Positions 1 to 6,261 of a stretch of 6,284 bases of DNA are shown piece by piece; the stretch's first letter is position 1, and each line of letters starts with the position of its first letter. The DNA comes from Rickettsiales bacterium. GTDB lineage: Bacteria; Pseudomonadota; Alphaproteobacteria; Pelagibacterales; Pelagibacteraceae. The notes below the pieces were generated by a model. The model was not told where the DNA came from. It did not search any database and worked only from the letters and a program-made list of their open reading frames with translations. The stretch spans positions 1 through 6,284 of the forward strand of contig SYDM01000085.1 in assembly GCA_005801485.1 (NCBI GenBank), read 5' to 3'. A program made the translations under genes and the position numbers.

Positions 1-269
1 AAATATTAGAGAATGCAAAAGTTTTAGTTGTAGAAGACGTTATTACAACTGGGAAATCTAGTTTAGAGTGCTCGAAATTAATAAAAGATTCAAATGCAAA
101 TCTATTAGGATTTGCCTGTTTAATAGATAGGTCAAATGGTATTTCGATGTTAAATAAAAAAATAGTCTCCCAGCTAAAGATAAATATACCAACTTATAAA
201 GAAAATGAGTTACCAAAAGATCTAAAGTTGATACCTGCAACTAAACCTGGCAGCAGAGATCTTAAATGA
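1..269 (+). CDS. pyrE: Orotate phosphoribosyltransferase, C-terminal part (5' end outside window)
   Basis: This is the last 88 codons of a gene that enters from the left; the first full codon is at base 3 and the stop is TGA at 267-269. The product would transfer the phosphoribosyl group of PRPP to orotate, giving orotidine monophosphate in cytosolic de novo pyrimidine synthesis. Bases 21-59 encode VLVVEDVITTGKS, the acidic PRPP-binding motif of type I phosphoribosyltransferases, in a form close to the VVEDVVTTGGS typical of PyrE. The C-terminus ends in KPGSRDLK, and a KPGSR-type tail is characteristic of alphaproteobacterial PyrE. Its stop overlaps the pdxJ start by four bases (ATGA), so translation is probably coupled. 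Another type I phosphoribosyltransferase is possible because the N-terminal half is not seen, but motif and tail together favour PyrE. Confidence 0.87.
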   Translation, partial: ILENAKVLVVEDVITTGKSSLECSKLIKDSNANLLGFACLIDRSNGISMLNKKIVSQLKINIPTYKENELPKDLKLIPATKPGSRDLK

Positions 270-988
270 ACAAAATAAGACTTGGTGTAAACATAGATCA
301 CGTTGCAACGGTTAGAAATGCAAGAGGTGATAAATATCCAAGTCCATTACGTGCAGCAATCATTGCTCAAAAATGTGGAGCTCACTCAGTTACCATACAT
401 CTAAGAGAAGATAGAAGACATATTAATGATATGGATTTAAGGGAAATAAAATCAAAACTTAAAATACCATTAAATTTAGAAATTGCAGCAACAAAAGAGA
501 TGTTAAACATTGCTTTGAAGCACAAACCAAATTTTGTTTGTATAGTCCCAGAAAAAAGAAAAGAAATTACCACCGAAGGCGGACTTAACTTAAATTATAA
601 AAAAAATTTTCTAAAAAAAATTATTTTACGATTAAAGAAAAATGGATCTCGTGTAAGTTTGTTTATTGAGCCAAAAATTGAAGATGTTAAAATTTCTTTT
701 GAATTAAATGTTGACTGCATTGAATTACATACTGGAAAGATATGCAATCTAATAAACAAAAAAAAATCCTATAAATCTGAGTTTAAAAAAATTATTAATG
801 CAGTAAATCTTGCATCTGATTTGGGTTTAGAAGTTCATGCCGGTCATGGTCTAACTTATCAATCAGCTAAAATAATTTCAAAAATAAAAAAAATAAAAGA
901 ATTTAATATAGGACATTTTTTAATAGGCGAATCTATTTATGTTGGGCTTCCTATGGTTATAAAACAATTTAAAAAACTTATAAGTTGA
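266..988 (+). CDS. pdxJ: Pyridoxine 5'-phosphate synthase
   Basis: A 240-residue cytosolic TIM-barrel enzyme of the DXP-dependent vitamin B6 pathway. It condenses 1-deoxyxylulose 5-phosphate with 3-amino-2-oxopropyl phosphate (the PdxA product) to pyridoxine 5'-phosphate. The family signature opens the protein: LGVNIDHVATVRNARG at residues 6-21. Then come VTIHLREDRRHI (42-53), LNLEIAA (69-75), VPEKRKEITTEGGL (94-107), FIEP (133-136), IELHTG (152-157), VHAGHGLTY (190-198) and IGHFLIGESIYVGL (215-228). His45, Glu72 and His194 fall where the E. coli catalytic residues His45, Glu72 and His193 lie. Length is normal for the family. The ATG at 266 overlaps the pyrE stop and places the N-terminal motif at its usual distance. 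acpS follows after one base. The pairing pdxJ-acpS is a common proteobacterial arrangement. It is complete and unremarkable. Confidence 0.97.
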   Translation: MNKIRLGVNIDHVATVRNARGDKYPSPLRAAIIAQKCGAHSVTIHLREDRRHINDMDLREIKSKLKIPLNLEIAATKEMLNIALKHKPNFVCIVPEKRKEITTEGGLNLNYKKNFLKKIILRLKKNGSRVSLFIEPKIEDVKISFELNVDCIELHTGKICNLINKKKSYKSEFKKIINAVNLASDLGLEVHAGHGLTYQSAKIISKIKKIKEFNIGHFLIGESIYVGLPMVIKQFKKLIS

Positions 989-989
989 T

Positions 990-1370
990 ATGCCCATATA
1001 CGGAGTAGGTTCTGATATTATTGATATAAGCAGGATACAAAAATTATTAAAAAATAACACTTTTAAAAAAAAATTATTTTCAAGCAAAGAAATAAAAATT
1101 ATAGAAACTAAATCTAATAGAATTGCAAGTTACGCTAAAAGATTTGCTGCAAAAGAAGCTTTTTCTAAGGCATTAGGTACAGGAATATCTAAAGGCTTAT
1201 CTTTCAAGGAAATATCGATAATTAATGATAAAAATGGTAAACCTTATATTGAACTATCTGGTAAGACAAAGTTCATTGTTAGACTAATTTTAAAGAAAAA
1301 ATATAAAATTTTTTTAACAATCTCTGACGAGCGCAAATACGCTTTAGCTATGGTAATTATAACTTTTTAA
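990..1370 (+). CDS. acpS: Holo-[acyl-carrier-protein] synthase
   Basis: A 126-residue group I phosphopantetheinyl transferase. It moves 4'-phosphopantetheine from coenzyme A to the serine of acyl carrier protein, switching ACP on for fatty acid synthesis. The N-terminus has the family motif GVGSDIIDISRI (residues 5-16), with Asp9 as the expected Mg2+ ligand. FAAKEAFSKALGTGI (52-66) carries the second conserved element, with Glu56 as the likely second metal ligand. The C-terminal FLTISDERKYALAMVII matches the last beta-strand region; Asp in place of the His seen in many AcpS (ISHE) is, from memory, usual in Alphaproteobacteria. Length is normal. The start lies one base after the pdxJ stop, and the TAA stop shares its last A with the lepB ATG. 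No Shine-Dalgarno is visible, so expression probably depends on coupling to pdxJ. Confidence 0.95.
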   Translation: MPIYGVGSDIIDISRIQKLLKNNTFKKKLFSSKEIKIIETKSNRIASYAKRFAAKEAFSKALGTGISKGLSFKEISIINDKNGKPYIELSGKTKFIVRLILKKKYKIFLTISDERKYALAMVIITF

Positions 1371-2110
1371 TGAAAAAAAAATTCTTAGTAATTATTTTTG
1401 AAAATTTAAAAACTTTATTTTATGCTTTAGTAATTGCAGTAATAATCAGATCCATATTTTTTCAACCATTTTATATTCCATCTTCATCTATGGAGCCAAC
1501 ACTTTTAATTGGCGATCGTATATTTGTAAAAAAGTACATCTATGGATATAGCAAACATTCATTTCCATTTAGTCCCCCATTTTTTTTCGGAAGAATTTTA
1601 GATAAACGTCCTGAATATGGAGATTTAGTTGTATTTAAGACACCAGTAGATAATAGAACAGACTATATTAAAAGGTTAATTGGATTACCTGGCGATACAA
1701 TACAATTTAAAAATGGCAAATTATTTTTAAATCAAAAAGAAATTCTAAGAACCGAAGCTAAAAATTTAAATAAAATAAGATGCGGAGATTTATCACCAGA
1801 AGTTATTAGTTTTAAAGAAACATTACCGAATGGCAAAACATATACCGCTGTTTACAATAAATTAGGATCCATGCGAAATACTGATGAATATAAAGTTCCA
1901 GAAAATCATTTCTTTTTTTTAGGTGATAACCGAGATTGTTCAAAGGATAGCCGATATCTTTCGAGTGTTGGATATGTTGCTAGTGAAAACTTAGTTGGAC
2001 AAGCGTCATTAATTTTTTTCTCTAATGATACCGTGTCAGGTAGTATATTTAAATTTTGGAATTGGAATAATTCTCTAAGAATTGAAAGATTTTTTAAATC
2101 ATTAACATGA
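1370..2110 (+). CDS. lepB: Signal peptidase I (leader peptidase)
   Basis: A 246-residue inner-membrane serine protease of the S26 family that cuts signal peptides from exported proteins on the periplasmic side. One hydrophobic segment (about residues 12-31) anchors it. Next comes the box with the nucleophile, PSSSMEPTLLIGD (37-49): Ser40, just before Met41, matches E. coli Ser90. DYIKRLIGLPGD (98-109) supplies the general base Lys101, matching E. coli Lys145. GDNRDCSKDSR (185-195) is the conserved C-terminal box. The YGYSKHSFPF stretch and GRI region (58-76) resemble alphaproteobacterial LepB. Only one membrane span is present, compared with two in E. coli, which is common outside enterics. 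The ATG overlaps the acpS stop by one base, and the TGA stop lies within the ATGATG that starts rnc. lepB next to rnc is a widely conserved pairing. Confidence 0.96.
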   Translation: MKKKFLVIIFENLKTLFYALVIAVIIRSIFFQPFYIPSSSMEPTLLIGDRIFVKKYIYGYSKHSFPFSPPFFFGRILDKRPEYGDLVVFKTPVDNRTDYIKRLIGLPGDTIQFKNGKLFLNQKEILRTEAKNLNKIRCGDLSPEVISFKETLPNGKTYTAVYNKLGSMRNTDEYKVPENHFFFLGDNRDCSKDSRYLSSVGYVASENLVGQASLIFFSNDTVSGSIFKFWNWNNSLRIERFFKSLT

Positions 2111-2778
2111 TGGAGCATTTATCTAAATTAGAACAAAAAATAGGTATTAAATTTAAAGACAAAACACTTTTAGAAAAAAGTTTAATACACAAAAGTAATA
2201 ATAGTGCCGTCAATAATGAAAAATTAGAATTTTTAGGTGATAGAGTTTTAGGACTAGTATTAGCAAATACTCTTTTAAAAATTTATCCAAATGATAATGA
2301 AGGAACAATCGATAAAAAATTTGCAAATTTAGTAAATAAAAAAACTTGTCTTCATGTAGCGAAAAAACTAGAGCTAAAAAAATATATTACTACTGGAGAC
2401 TCGCATAAAAGCCCTAATAAGTCCTCTGATAAAATTTTTAGTGATGGTTTAGAGGCTTTACTGGGTGCAATATTTTTAGATCAAGGATTGCAAATAACTG
2501 AAAAATTTATATTAAATATTTGGAGTGAATTTTTAGAAAAATCAATTGAAACTGAAATAGATTCCAAAACGCAATTACAAGAATATAGTCTTAAAAAATT
2601 TAAATTGTTACCAGTATACATAATAAAAAAACAGTCAGGTCCTCAACATAGACCCGTCTTCAAAGTTGAAGTTCAAATTAAAAATTCTAAAAAGTTTTAT
2701 GCTTCTGGTACATCAAAAAAAAATGCTCAACAAAACGCTGCTCAAAAATTATTAGCTGATTTAAAAATTCAATCATGA
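2107..2778 (+). CDS. rnc: Ribonuclease III
   Basis: A 223-residue Mg2+-dependent endonuclease that cuts double-stranded RNA, mainly for rRNA precursor and mRNA processing. The RNase III domain occupies about residues 5-146, with signature NEKLEFLGDRVLGLV (37-51). Key acidic residues are in place: Glu38, Glu41, Asp45, Glu65, Asp113 and Glu116, the last two in SDGLEALLGAIFLD. The GDRVL form, where enterics have GDAVL, is typical of Alphaproteobacteria. A double-stranded RNA binding domain follows (about 152-221), with SKTQLQEY, a GPQHRPVFKVEV strand and the GTSKKNAQQNAAQKLL helix. Two ATGs are adjacent (2107 and 2110). The first gives the usual ATGA overlap with the lepB stop, and the choice changes only one residue. 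The gene ends in another ATGA overlap, directly with recO; no era lies between them. Confidence 0.97.
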   Translation: MMEHLSKLEQKIGIKFKDKTLLEKSLIHKSNNSAVNNEKLEFLGDRVLGLVLANTLLKIYPNDNEGTIDKKFANLVNKKTCLHVAKKLELKKYITTGDSHKSPNKSSDKIFSDGLEALLGAIFLDQGLQITEKFILNIWSEFLEKSIETEIDSKTQLQEYSLKKFKLLPVYIIKKQSGPQHRPVFKVEVQIKNSKKFYASGTSKKNAQQNAAQKLLADLKIQS

Positions 2779-3455
2779 ATTGGCAAGATCAGGGTTTTTT
2801 ACTTTCAAAAATAAAGTTTCGCGAAAATGCGAATATTATAAATGTCTTTACTAATATGAAAGGTAAAGTAAGTGGCATTGTTCACGGAGGTAATTCAAGA
2901 AAAATTAAAAATTTTTTACAAATTTCAAATAAGATATTTATCATTTATTCATCAAAATCAGAAAATAGATTGGGCAACTTTAAAACAGAGCTCATAACAG
3001 CTATTTCTCCCAAGTACTTTAATGATAAAAAACGAACTTCAGCTTTATTATCGCTATCTTCAATTTTGAATCTTATACTTCCTGACTCACAACCCTATAA
3101 AAATTTATATATAGCATTAGATGAATTATTAAATAATTTTGATAAGGAAACTTGGATCATTAACTATATTTATTGGGAACTTACGTTATTAAAGGAGCTT
3201 GGGTTTGATCCTTTTCTTGATCAATTTTTTTTAAAAGACCATCAAACACATAAATATAAAAGTGTTGAAATTGATAATATAAAATATCAAGTTCCTATAT
3301 TTTTATTAACAAATAAAAAAGTAGATAATTTAGAAAATAAACAAATCTTAACAGCCTTAAGTTTTACAAGAGAAATATTGGCTAATAAATTTTTTTTTCC
3401 AAATAATTTAACTATGCCTAAATCAAGAATAGTTTTAGAAAATTATTTTAATTGA
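2775..3455 (+). CDS. recO: DNA repair protein RecO
   Basis: A 226-residue RecO-like mediator. In the RecFOR pathway it works with RecR to load RecA onto SSB-covered single-stranded DNA and to anneal complementary strands. The N-terminal OB fold spans about residues 1-80: WQDQGFLLSKIKFRENANIIN, a strand with FTNMKGKVSGIVHGG, and later FKTELI. The helical part contains YWELTLLKELGFDPFLD (133-149), matching the family's ELRLLEELGF motif, and the tail PKSRIVLENYF resembles the family C-terminus. It is slightly short, and there is no cysteine anywhere, so the zinc-binding cysteines seen in many RecO proteins are absent. RecO diverges quickly, so the call rests on these motifs plus position after rnc. 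It begins in a 4-base overlap with rnc, and its 3' end overlaps the opposing hemB by 13 bases. Confidence 0.9.
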   Translation: MNWQDQGFLLSKIKFRENANIINVFTNMKGKVSGIVHGGNSRKIKNFLQISNKIFIIYSSKSENRLGNFKTELITAISPKYFNDKKRTSALLSLSSILNLILPDSQPYKNLYIALDELLNNFDKETWIINYIYWELTLLKELGFDPFLDQFFLKDHQTHKYKSVEIDNIKYQVPIFLLTNKKVDNLENKQILTALSFTREILANKFFFPNNLTMPKSRIVLENYFN

Positions 3456-4435
3456 TCAGCTATTTCTAGAGAAAAATAACTTACGATAGCATTCGACCCA
3501 GCACGTTTTAAAGAGATCAAACTTTCTAATATAGCTTCCTTATTTATGATTCCTTTTATAATTCCATTTTTAATTAAGGAATATTCACCAGATACTTGGT
3601 AAGAAAAAATTGGAATCTTAAAATTATCTTTTATTGATCTTATTATGTCTAAATAGGGTAAGCCTGGTTTTACCATAACAATATCTGCACCCTCTTTAAT
3701 ATCTAACGCTACTTCTCTTAGGGCTTCACTAGAATTTCTAAAATCCATTTGATAGGTTTTTTTATCGCCCTTTAAATTTTTTTTCGAACCAACAGCTTCT
3801 CGAAAAGGTCCATAAAAATGGGATGCATATTTAACAGCGTACGAAACAATTTGAGTATCCTTAAAACCTTTTTTATCTAGAGCATTTCGAATTTTTCCAA
3901 TTCTTCCATCCATCATGTCTGAAGGAGCTATGATATCGCATTTCATTTCAGCTTGAAGTAAAGATTGTTTTATTAAAATTTCTATTGTTAAATCATTATC
4001 AATAATACCATTTTTTAAAACTCCATCGTGCCCATGACTTGTATAAGGATCAAGAGCAACATCACACATTATACCAATATCGTTTTTAAACTCTTTTTTT
4101 AACTTTCTTAAAGCTTTGCATATTAAATTATTTTTATTAAGAGCCACCTTGCCTTGTGAGTCTTTTTTTTTTCGTTCAGTGTAGGGAAAAAGAGCTATTA
4201 AAGGAATTTTTAATTTACAAGCTTTCTCGACTACTCGAGCCAATTCATCTATTGAATAACGAAAAACATTTGGCATTGAGTCGATGCTCTCTTTTTTTTT
4301 AATACCTTCTTTTACAAATAAAGGTAAAATTAAATCATTCGTAGACAAATTGTGTTCAGAAACAAGCCTTCTAATCCAATCTGTTTTTCGATTTCTTCTC
4401 ATTCTGAGACCTGGATATGTGCCAAGTGTTTTCAT
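3443..4435 (-). CDS. hemB: Delta-aminolevulinic acid dehydratase (porphobilinogen synthase)
   Basis: A 330-residue cytosolic enzyme that condenses two 5-aminolevulinates to porphobilinogen, the second common step of tetrapyrrole (haem) synthesis. The N-terminus YPGLRMRRNRKTDWIRRLV is typical of alphaproteobacterial HemB. The active-site metal region is CDVALDPYTSHGHDG (124-138), the aspartate/alanine form, not the three-cysteine zinc site. APSDMMDGRIG (170-180) follows. The Schiff-base lysines are Lys202 in YAVKYASHFYGPFR and Lys256 in MVKPGLPYLD. The DKKTYQMDFRNSSEALRE stretch corresponds to the allosteric Mg2+ region. I chose the ATG at 4435 because family homology begins there. An upstream in-frame ATG at 4546 would add 37 hydrophobic residues coded by intergenic DNA and run into rpiB. 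The gene converges on recO and diverges from rpiB, so it is probably transcribed alone. Confidence 0.96.
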   Translation of the reverse strand: MKTLGTYPGLRMRRNRKTDWIRRLVSEHNLSTNDLILPLFVKEGIKKKESIDSMPNVFRYSIDELARVVEKACKLKIPLIALFPYTERKKKDSQGKVALNKNNLICKALRKLKKEFKNDIGIMCDVALDPYTSHGHDGVLKNGIIDNDLTIEILIKQSLLQAEMKCDIIAPSDMMDGRIGKIRNALDKKGFKDTQIVSYAVKYASHFYGPFREAVGSKKNLKGDKKTYQMDFRNSSEALREVALDIKEGADIVMVKPGLPYLDIIRSIKDNFKIPIFSYQVSGEYSLIKNGIIKGIINKEAILESLISLKRAGSNAIVSYFSLEIADQLK

Positions 4436-4463
4436 GTTTTTTATAAACTTTAATGTTTTAGTA

Positions 4464-4469
4464 ATTATA
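4464..4469 (-). promoter_or_regulatory. Candidate -10 element for hemB
   Basis: The minus strand reads TATAAT at 4469-4464, 28 bases before the hemB ATG. It would place the transcript start near 4457, with a leader of about 20 bases. The best nearby -35-like hexamer is TTACTT (4494-4489) at a long 19-base spacing, so support is weak. Base composition alone could explain it. Confidence 0.25.
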
Positions 4470-4510
4470 ATATTATTGCTATATATAAAAGTAATTAAAT
4501 AAATAAAAAA

Positions 4511-4516
4511 TATAAT
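4511..4516 (+). promoter_or_regulatory. Candidate -10 element for rpiB-glyA-nrdR
   Basis: A perfect TATAAT lies 7 bases before the rpiB ATG. If it is a -10 box, transcription would start at about 4523-4524, giving a message with almost no leader. The hexamer 17 bases upstream (AAAGTA) is not a -35 consensus, and no extended -10 TG is present. In DNA this AT-rich the match could easily be chance. Confidence 0.3.
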
Positions 4517-4523
4517 AATATAA

Positions 4524-4955
4524 ATGTTATTTTCAAAAATTTGCATAGCTTCTGACCATGCCGGTTACCAATTAAAGGAAAAGATTAAAGACTTTTTAAT
4601 AAAGAAAGATGTCCCGGTAATAGATCTGGGTCCTTTAGCAAGTGAATCCGTAGATTACCCAGATTATGCGAAAAAATTAGCTAAAAGAGTGTTATCAAAG
4701 AAGAGCGATGGAGGAATTTTAGTTTGTGGATCTGGGACAGGAATGGCTATTACAGCAAATAAATTTAAAGGTATTCGTGCAGCACAATGTTATAGTAGGA
4801 AAAGCACTATACTTTCTAGACAACATAATAATGCAAATATTATTTGTTTAGGTTCTAGAATGCTTAAGTCAAAAGAAGCTTTTAACTTTATTAATTATTT
4901 TTTTAATACTAAATTTCAAGGTGGAAGACATCAAAAAAGATTAAATAAAATTTAA
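4524..4955 (+). CDS. rpiB: Ribose-5-phosphate isomerase B
   Basis: A 143-residue cytosolic enzyme of the RpiB/LacAB family that interconverts ribose 5-phosphate and ribulose 5-phosphate in the non-oxidative pentose phosphate pathway. Visible motifs are IASDHAGYQLK (8-18), with the substrate-binding Asp11-His12; DYPDYA (44-49); GILVCGSGTGMAITANKFKGIRAA (64-87), with Cys68 matching the catalytic Cys66 of E. coli RpiB; SRQHNNANIICLGSR (98-112), with His101 matching the catalytic His99; and FQGGRHQKRLNKI at the C-terminus. These favour RpiB over the sugar-specific LacA/LacB relatives, as does its position before glyA. Length is normal. The ATG at 4524 puts the first beta-strand right at the N-terminus, as in the family. 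No Shine-Dalgarno is visible. It is the first gene of the right-hand operon, and glyA follows after three bases. Confidence 0.95.
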   Translation: MLFSKICIASDHAGYQLKEKIKDFLIKKDVPVIDLGPLASESVDYPDYAKKLAKRVLSKKSDGGILVCGSGTGMAITANKFKGIRAAQCYSRKSTILSRQHNNANIICLGSRMLKSKEAFNFINYFFNTKFQGGRHQKRLNKI

Positions 4956-4958
4956 TTT

Positions 4959-6248
4959 ATGAGCAAAGAAAATTTAAATAATTTTTTTAATAGAGAGTTA
5001 GCAATTAGTGACAAAGATCTTTATCAGTCTATAAGCAGCGAATACAATAGACAAATAAATCATATTGAACTTATTGCATCTGAAAATTATGTTTCAAGAG
5101 CTGTTCTTGAGACTCAAGGTTCAGTTTTAACAAATAAATATGCAGAAGGTTATTCCGGAAAAAGATATTACGGAGGATGTGAATTTGTAGATATTGCCGA
5201 AAATTTGGCTATAGAAAGAGTAACAAAACTTTTTAATTGTAAGTTTGCTAATGTTCAACCCCATTCAGGTGCACAAGCAAACGGCGCAGTGTATCTAGCT
5301 CTTATAAAACCTGGTGACACAATACTAGGCATGAGTTTAAATTCTGGCGGTCATTTAACGCACGGAGCTAAACCAGCGCAATCTGGAAAATGGTTTAATG
5401 CTAAACATTATGATGTAAACCCAGAAACAGGATTAATTGATTATGAAAGTGTTGAAAAACTTGCATTAGAAAATAATCCAAAACTAATAATTGCTGGTGG
5501 CAGTGCTTATTCAAGAATTATTGATTTTAAAAAATTTAGAAAAATAGCCGATAAAGTTAAAGCTTATCTTTTAGTTGATATGGCACATTTTTCTGGTCTT
5601 GTTGCAGGTGGAGTTTATCCAAACCCAGTTGACTATGCAGATGTTGTTACATCAACAACACATAAGGTTTTAAGAGGACCTCGTGGAGGAATAATTTTAA
5701 CTAATAGTGAAGATTTAATTAAAAAATTTAATTCCGCAATATTTCCTGGTTTACAAGGTGGGCCATTAATGCATGTTATTGCTGCTAAAGCAGTTTGTTT
5801 TAAAGAAGCATTAGACCAAAACTTTAAAGATTATGCACAAAAAGTTATAGAAAATGCGAAAACTCTTTCTGGTACTTTAATAAAAAACGGATTTAAAATT
5901 TTTTCTGGAGGCACGGACACACATTTAATGTTGTTAGATTTAAGAAATTTAAAATTATCTGGAAAACTTGCAATGGAAAGTTTGGGTAAAGCCAATATTA
6001 CATGCAATAAAAATGCAATTCCATTTGACACAGAAAGTCCAATGGTTACGTCAGGTATCCGACTAGGAACACCAGCATCTACTACAAGAGGTTTTGGTGA
6101 AAAAGAATTTGTCTTAATTGGGCAATTAATTTCAAAAATACTTACAGAACTTGCTAAAAATAGAGAAAACAATTCCAAAGCAGAAAATGAAGTGCAAAAA
6201 GAGGTAATTGATCTTTGTAAATCTTTTCCTATATATAGTAGTCTATAG
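4959..6248 (+). CDS. glyA: Serine hydroxymethyltransferase
   Basis: A 429-residue PLP-dependent cytosolic enzyme that converts serine and tetrahydrofolate to glycine and 5,10-methylenetetrahydrofolate, the main source of one-carbon units. Motifs in order: [12 protein letters not shown] (35-46); [16 protein letters not shown] (58-73); [11 protein letters not shown] (98-108); [17 protein letters not shown] (207-223), with Asp207 for the PLP pyridine nitrogen and His210; [15 protein letters not shown] (230-244), with Lys236 as the PLP Schiff-base lysine; FPGLQGGP (262-269); and [15 protein letters not shown] (365-379), with Arg368 as the likely substrate carboxylate ligand. Length is normal, and both ends match the family. 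It sits three bases after rpiB and 13 bases before nrdR; glyA-nrdR is a conserved alphaproteobacterial pairing. There is no room for a leader regulator directly before it. Stop is TAG. Confidence 0.98.
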   Translation: MSKENLNNFFNRELAISDKDLYQSISSEYNRQINHIELIASENYVSRAVLETQGSVLTNKYAEGYSGKRYYGGCEFVDIAENLAIERVTKLFNCKFANVQPHSGAQANGAVYLALIKPGDTILGMSLNSGGHLTHGAKPAQSGKWFNAKHYDVNPETGLIDYESVEKLALENNPKLIIAGGSAYSRIIDFKKFRKIADKVKAYLLVDMAHFSGLVAGGVYPNPVDYADVVTSTTHKVLRGPRGGIILTNSEDLIKKFNSAIFPGLQGGPLMHVIAAKAVCFKEALDQNFKDYAQKVIENAKTLSGTLIKNGFKIFSGGTDTHLMLLDLRNLKLSGKLAMESLGKANITCNKNAIPFDTESPMVTSGIRLGTPASTTRGFGEKEFVLIGQLISKILTELAKNRENNSKAENEVQKEVIDLCKSFPIYSSL

Positions 6249-6261
6249 ATTAAAAATAACT

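Larger units (their letters stand above)
4436..4523. promoter_or_regulatory. Divergent hemB/rpiB intergenic region, likely holding both promoters
   Basis: These 88 bases separate the divergent starts of hemB and rpiB and are almost entirely A and T. It is the only gap over 15 bases in the window, so promoters for both flanking transcripts should lie here or inside neighbouring coding sequence. TATAAT matches occur on both strands, but neither has a convincing -35 element at the normal distance. No Shine-Dalgarno precedes either start. I see no clear operator-like inverted repeat or RNA structure. The promoter role is inferred from layout. Confidence 0.55.

Noticed and set aside
1906..2118. 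A 70-codon minus-strand reading frame across the lepB/rnc junction
   Set aside because: It lies wholly opposite well-supported genes, has no recognisable motif and looks like an antisense shadow. The same applies to minus-strand frames at 58-240, 382-573 and 5831-6178.
3456..3480. A hairpin terminator around TATTTCTAGAGAAAAATA after recO
   Set aside because: The arms do not pair cleanly, there is almost no loop and no G/C stem, and it lies inside hemB coding sequence.
4284..4502. A 72-codon plus-strand frame ending in a hydrophobic segment, suggestive of a small membrane protein
   Set aside because: Most of it is antisense to the conserved N-terminus of HemB; the hydrophobic tail comes from T-rich and intergenic DNA, and nothing indicates translation.
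4436..4546. A 37-residue hydrophobic N-terminal extension of HemB from an upstream ATG at 4546, resembling a membrane anchor or signal peptide
   Set aside because: It is coded by the A/T-only intergenic region, would overlap the rpiB start, and precedes the point where HemB homology begins. Isoleucine- and phenylalanine-rich translation is expected from such DNA, and HemB is cytosolic.
4940..4960. A glycine riboswitch or other leader regulator for glyA
   Set aside because: SAR11 bacteria are known for glycine riboswitches before other genes, so I looked. Only three bases separate rpiB and glyA, leaving no room for an aptamer in non-coding sequence, and no candidate is seen.
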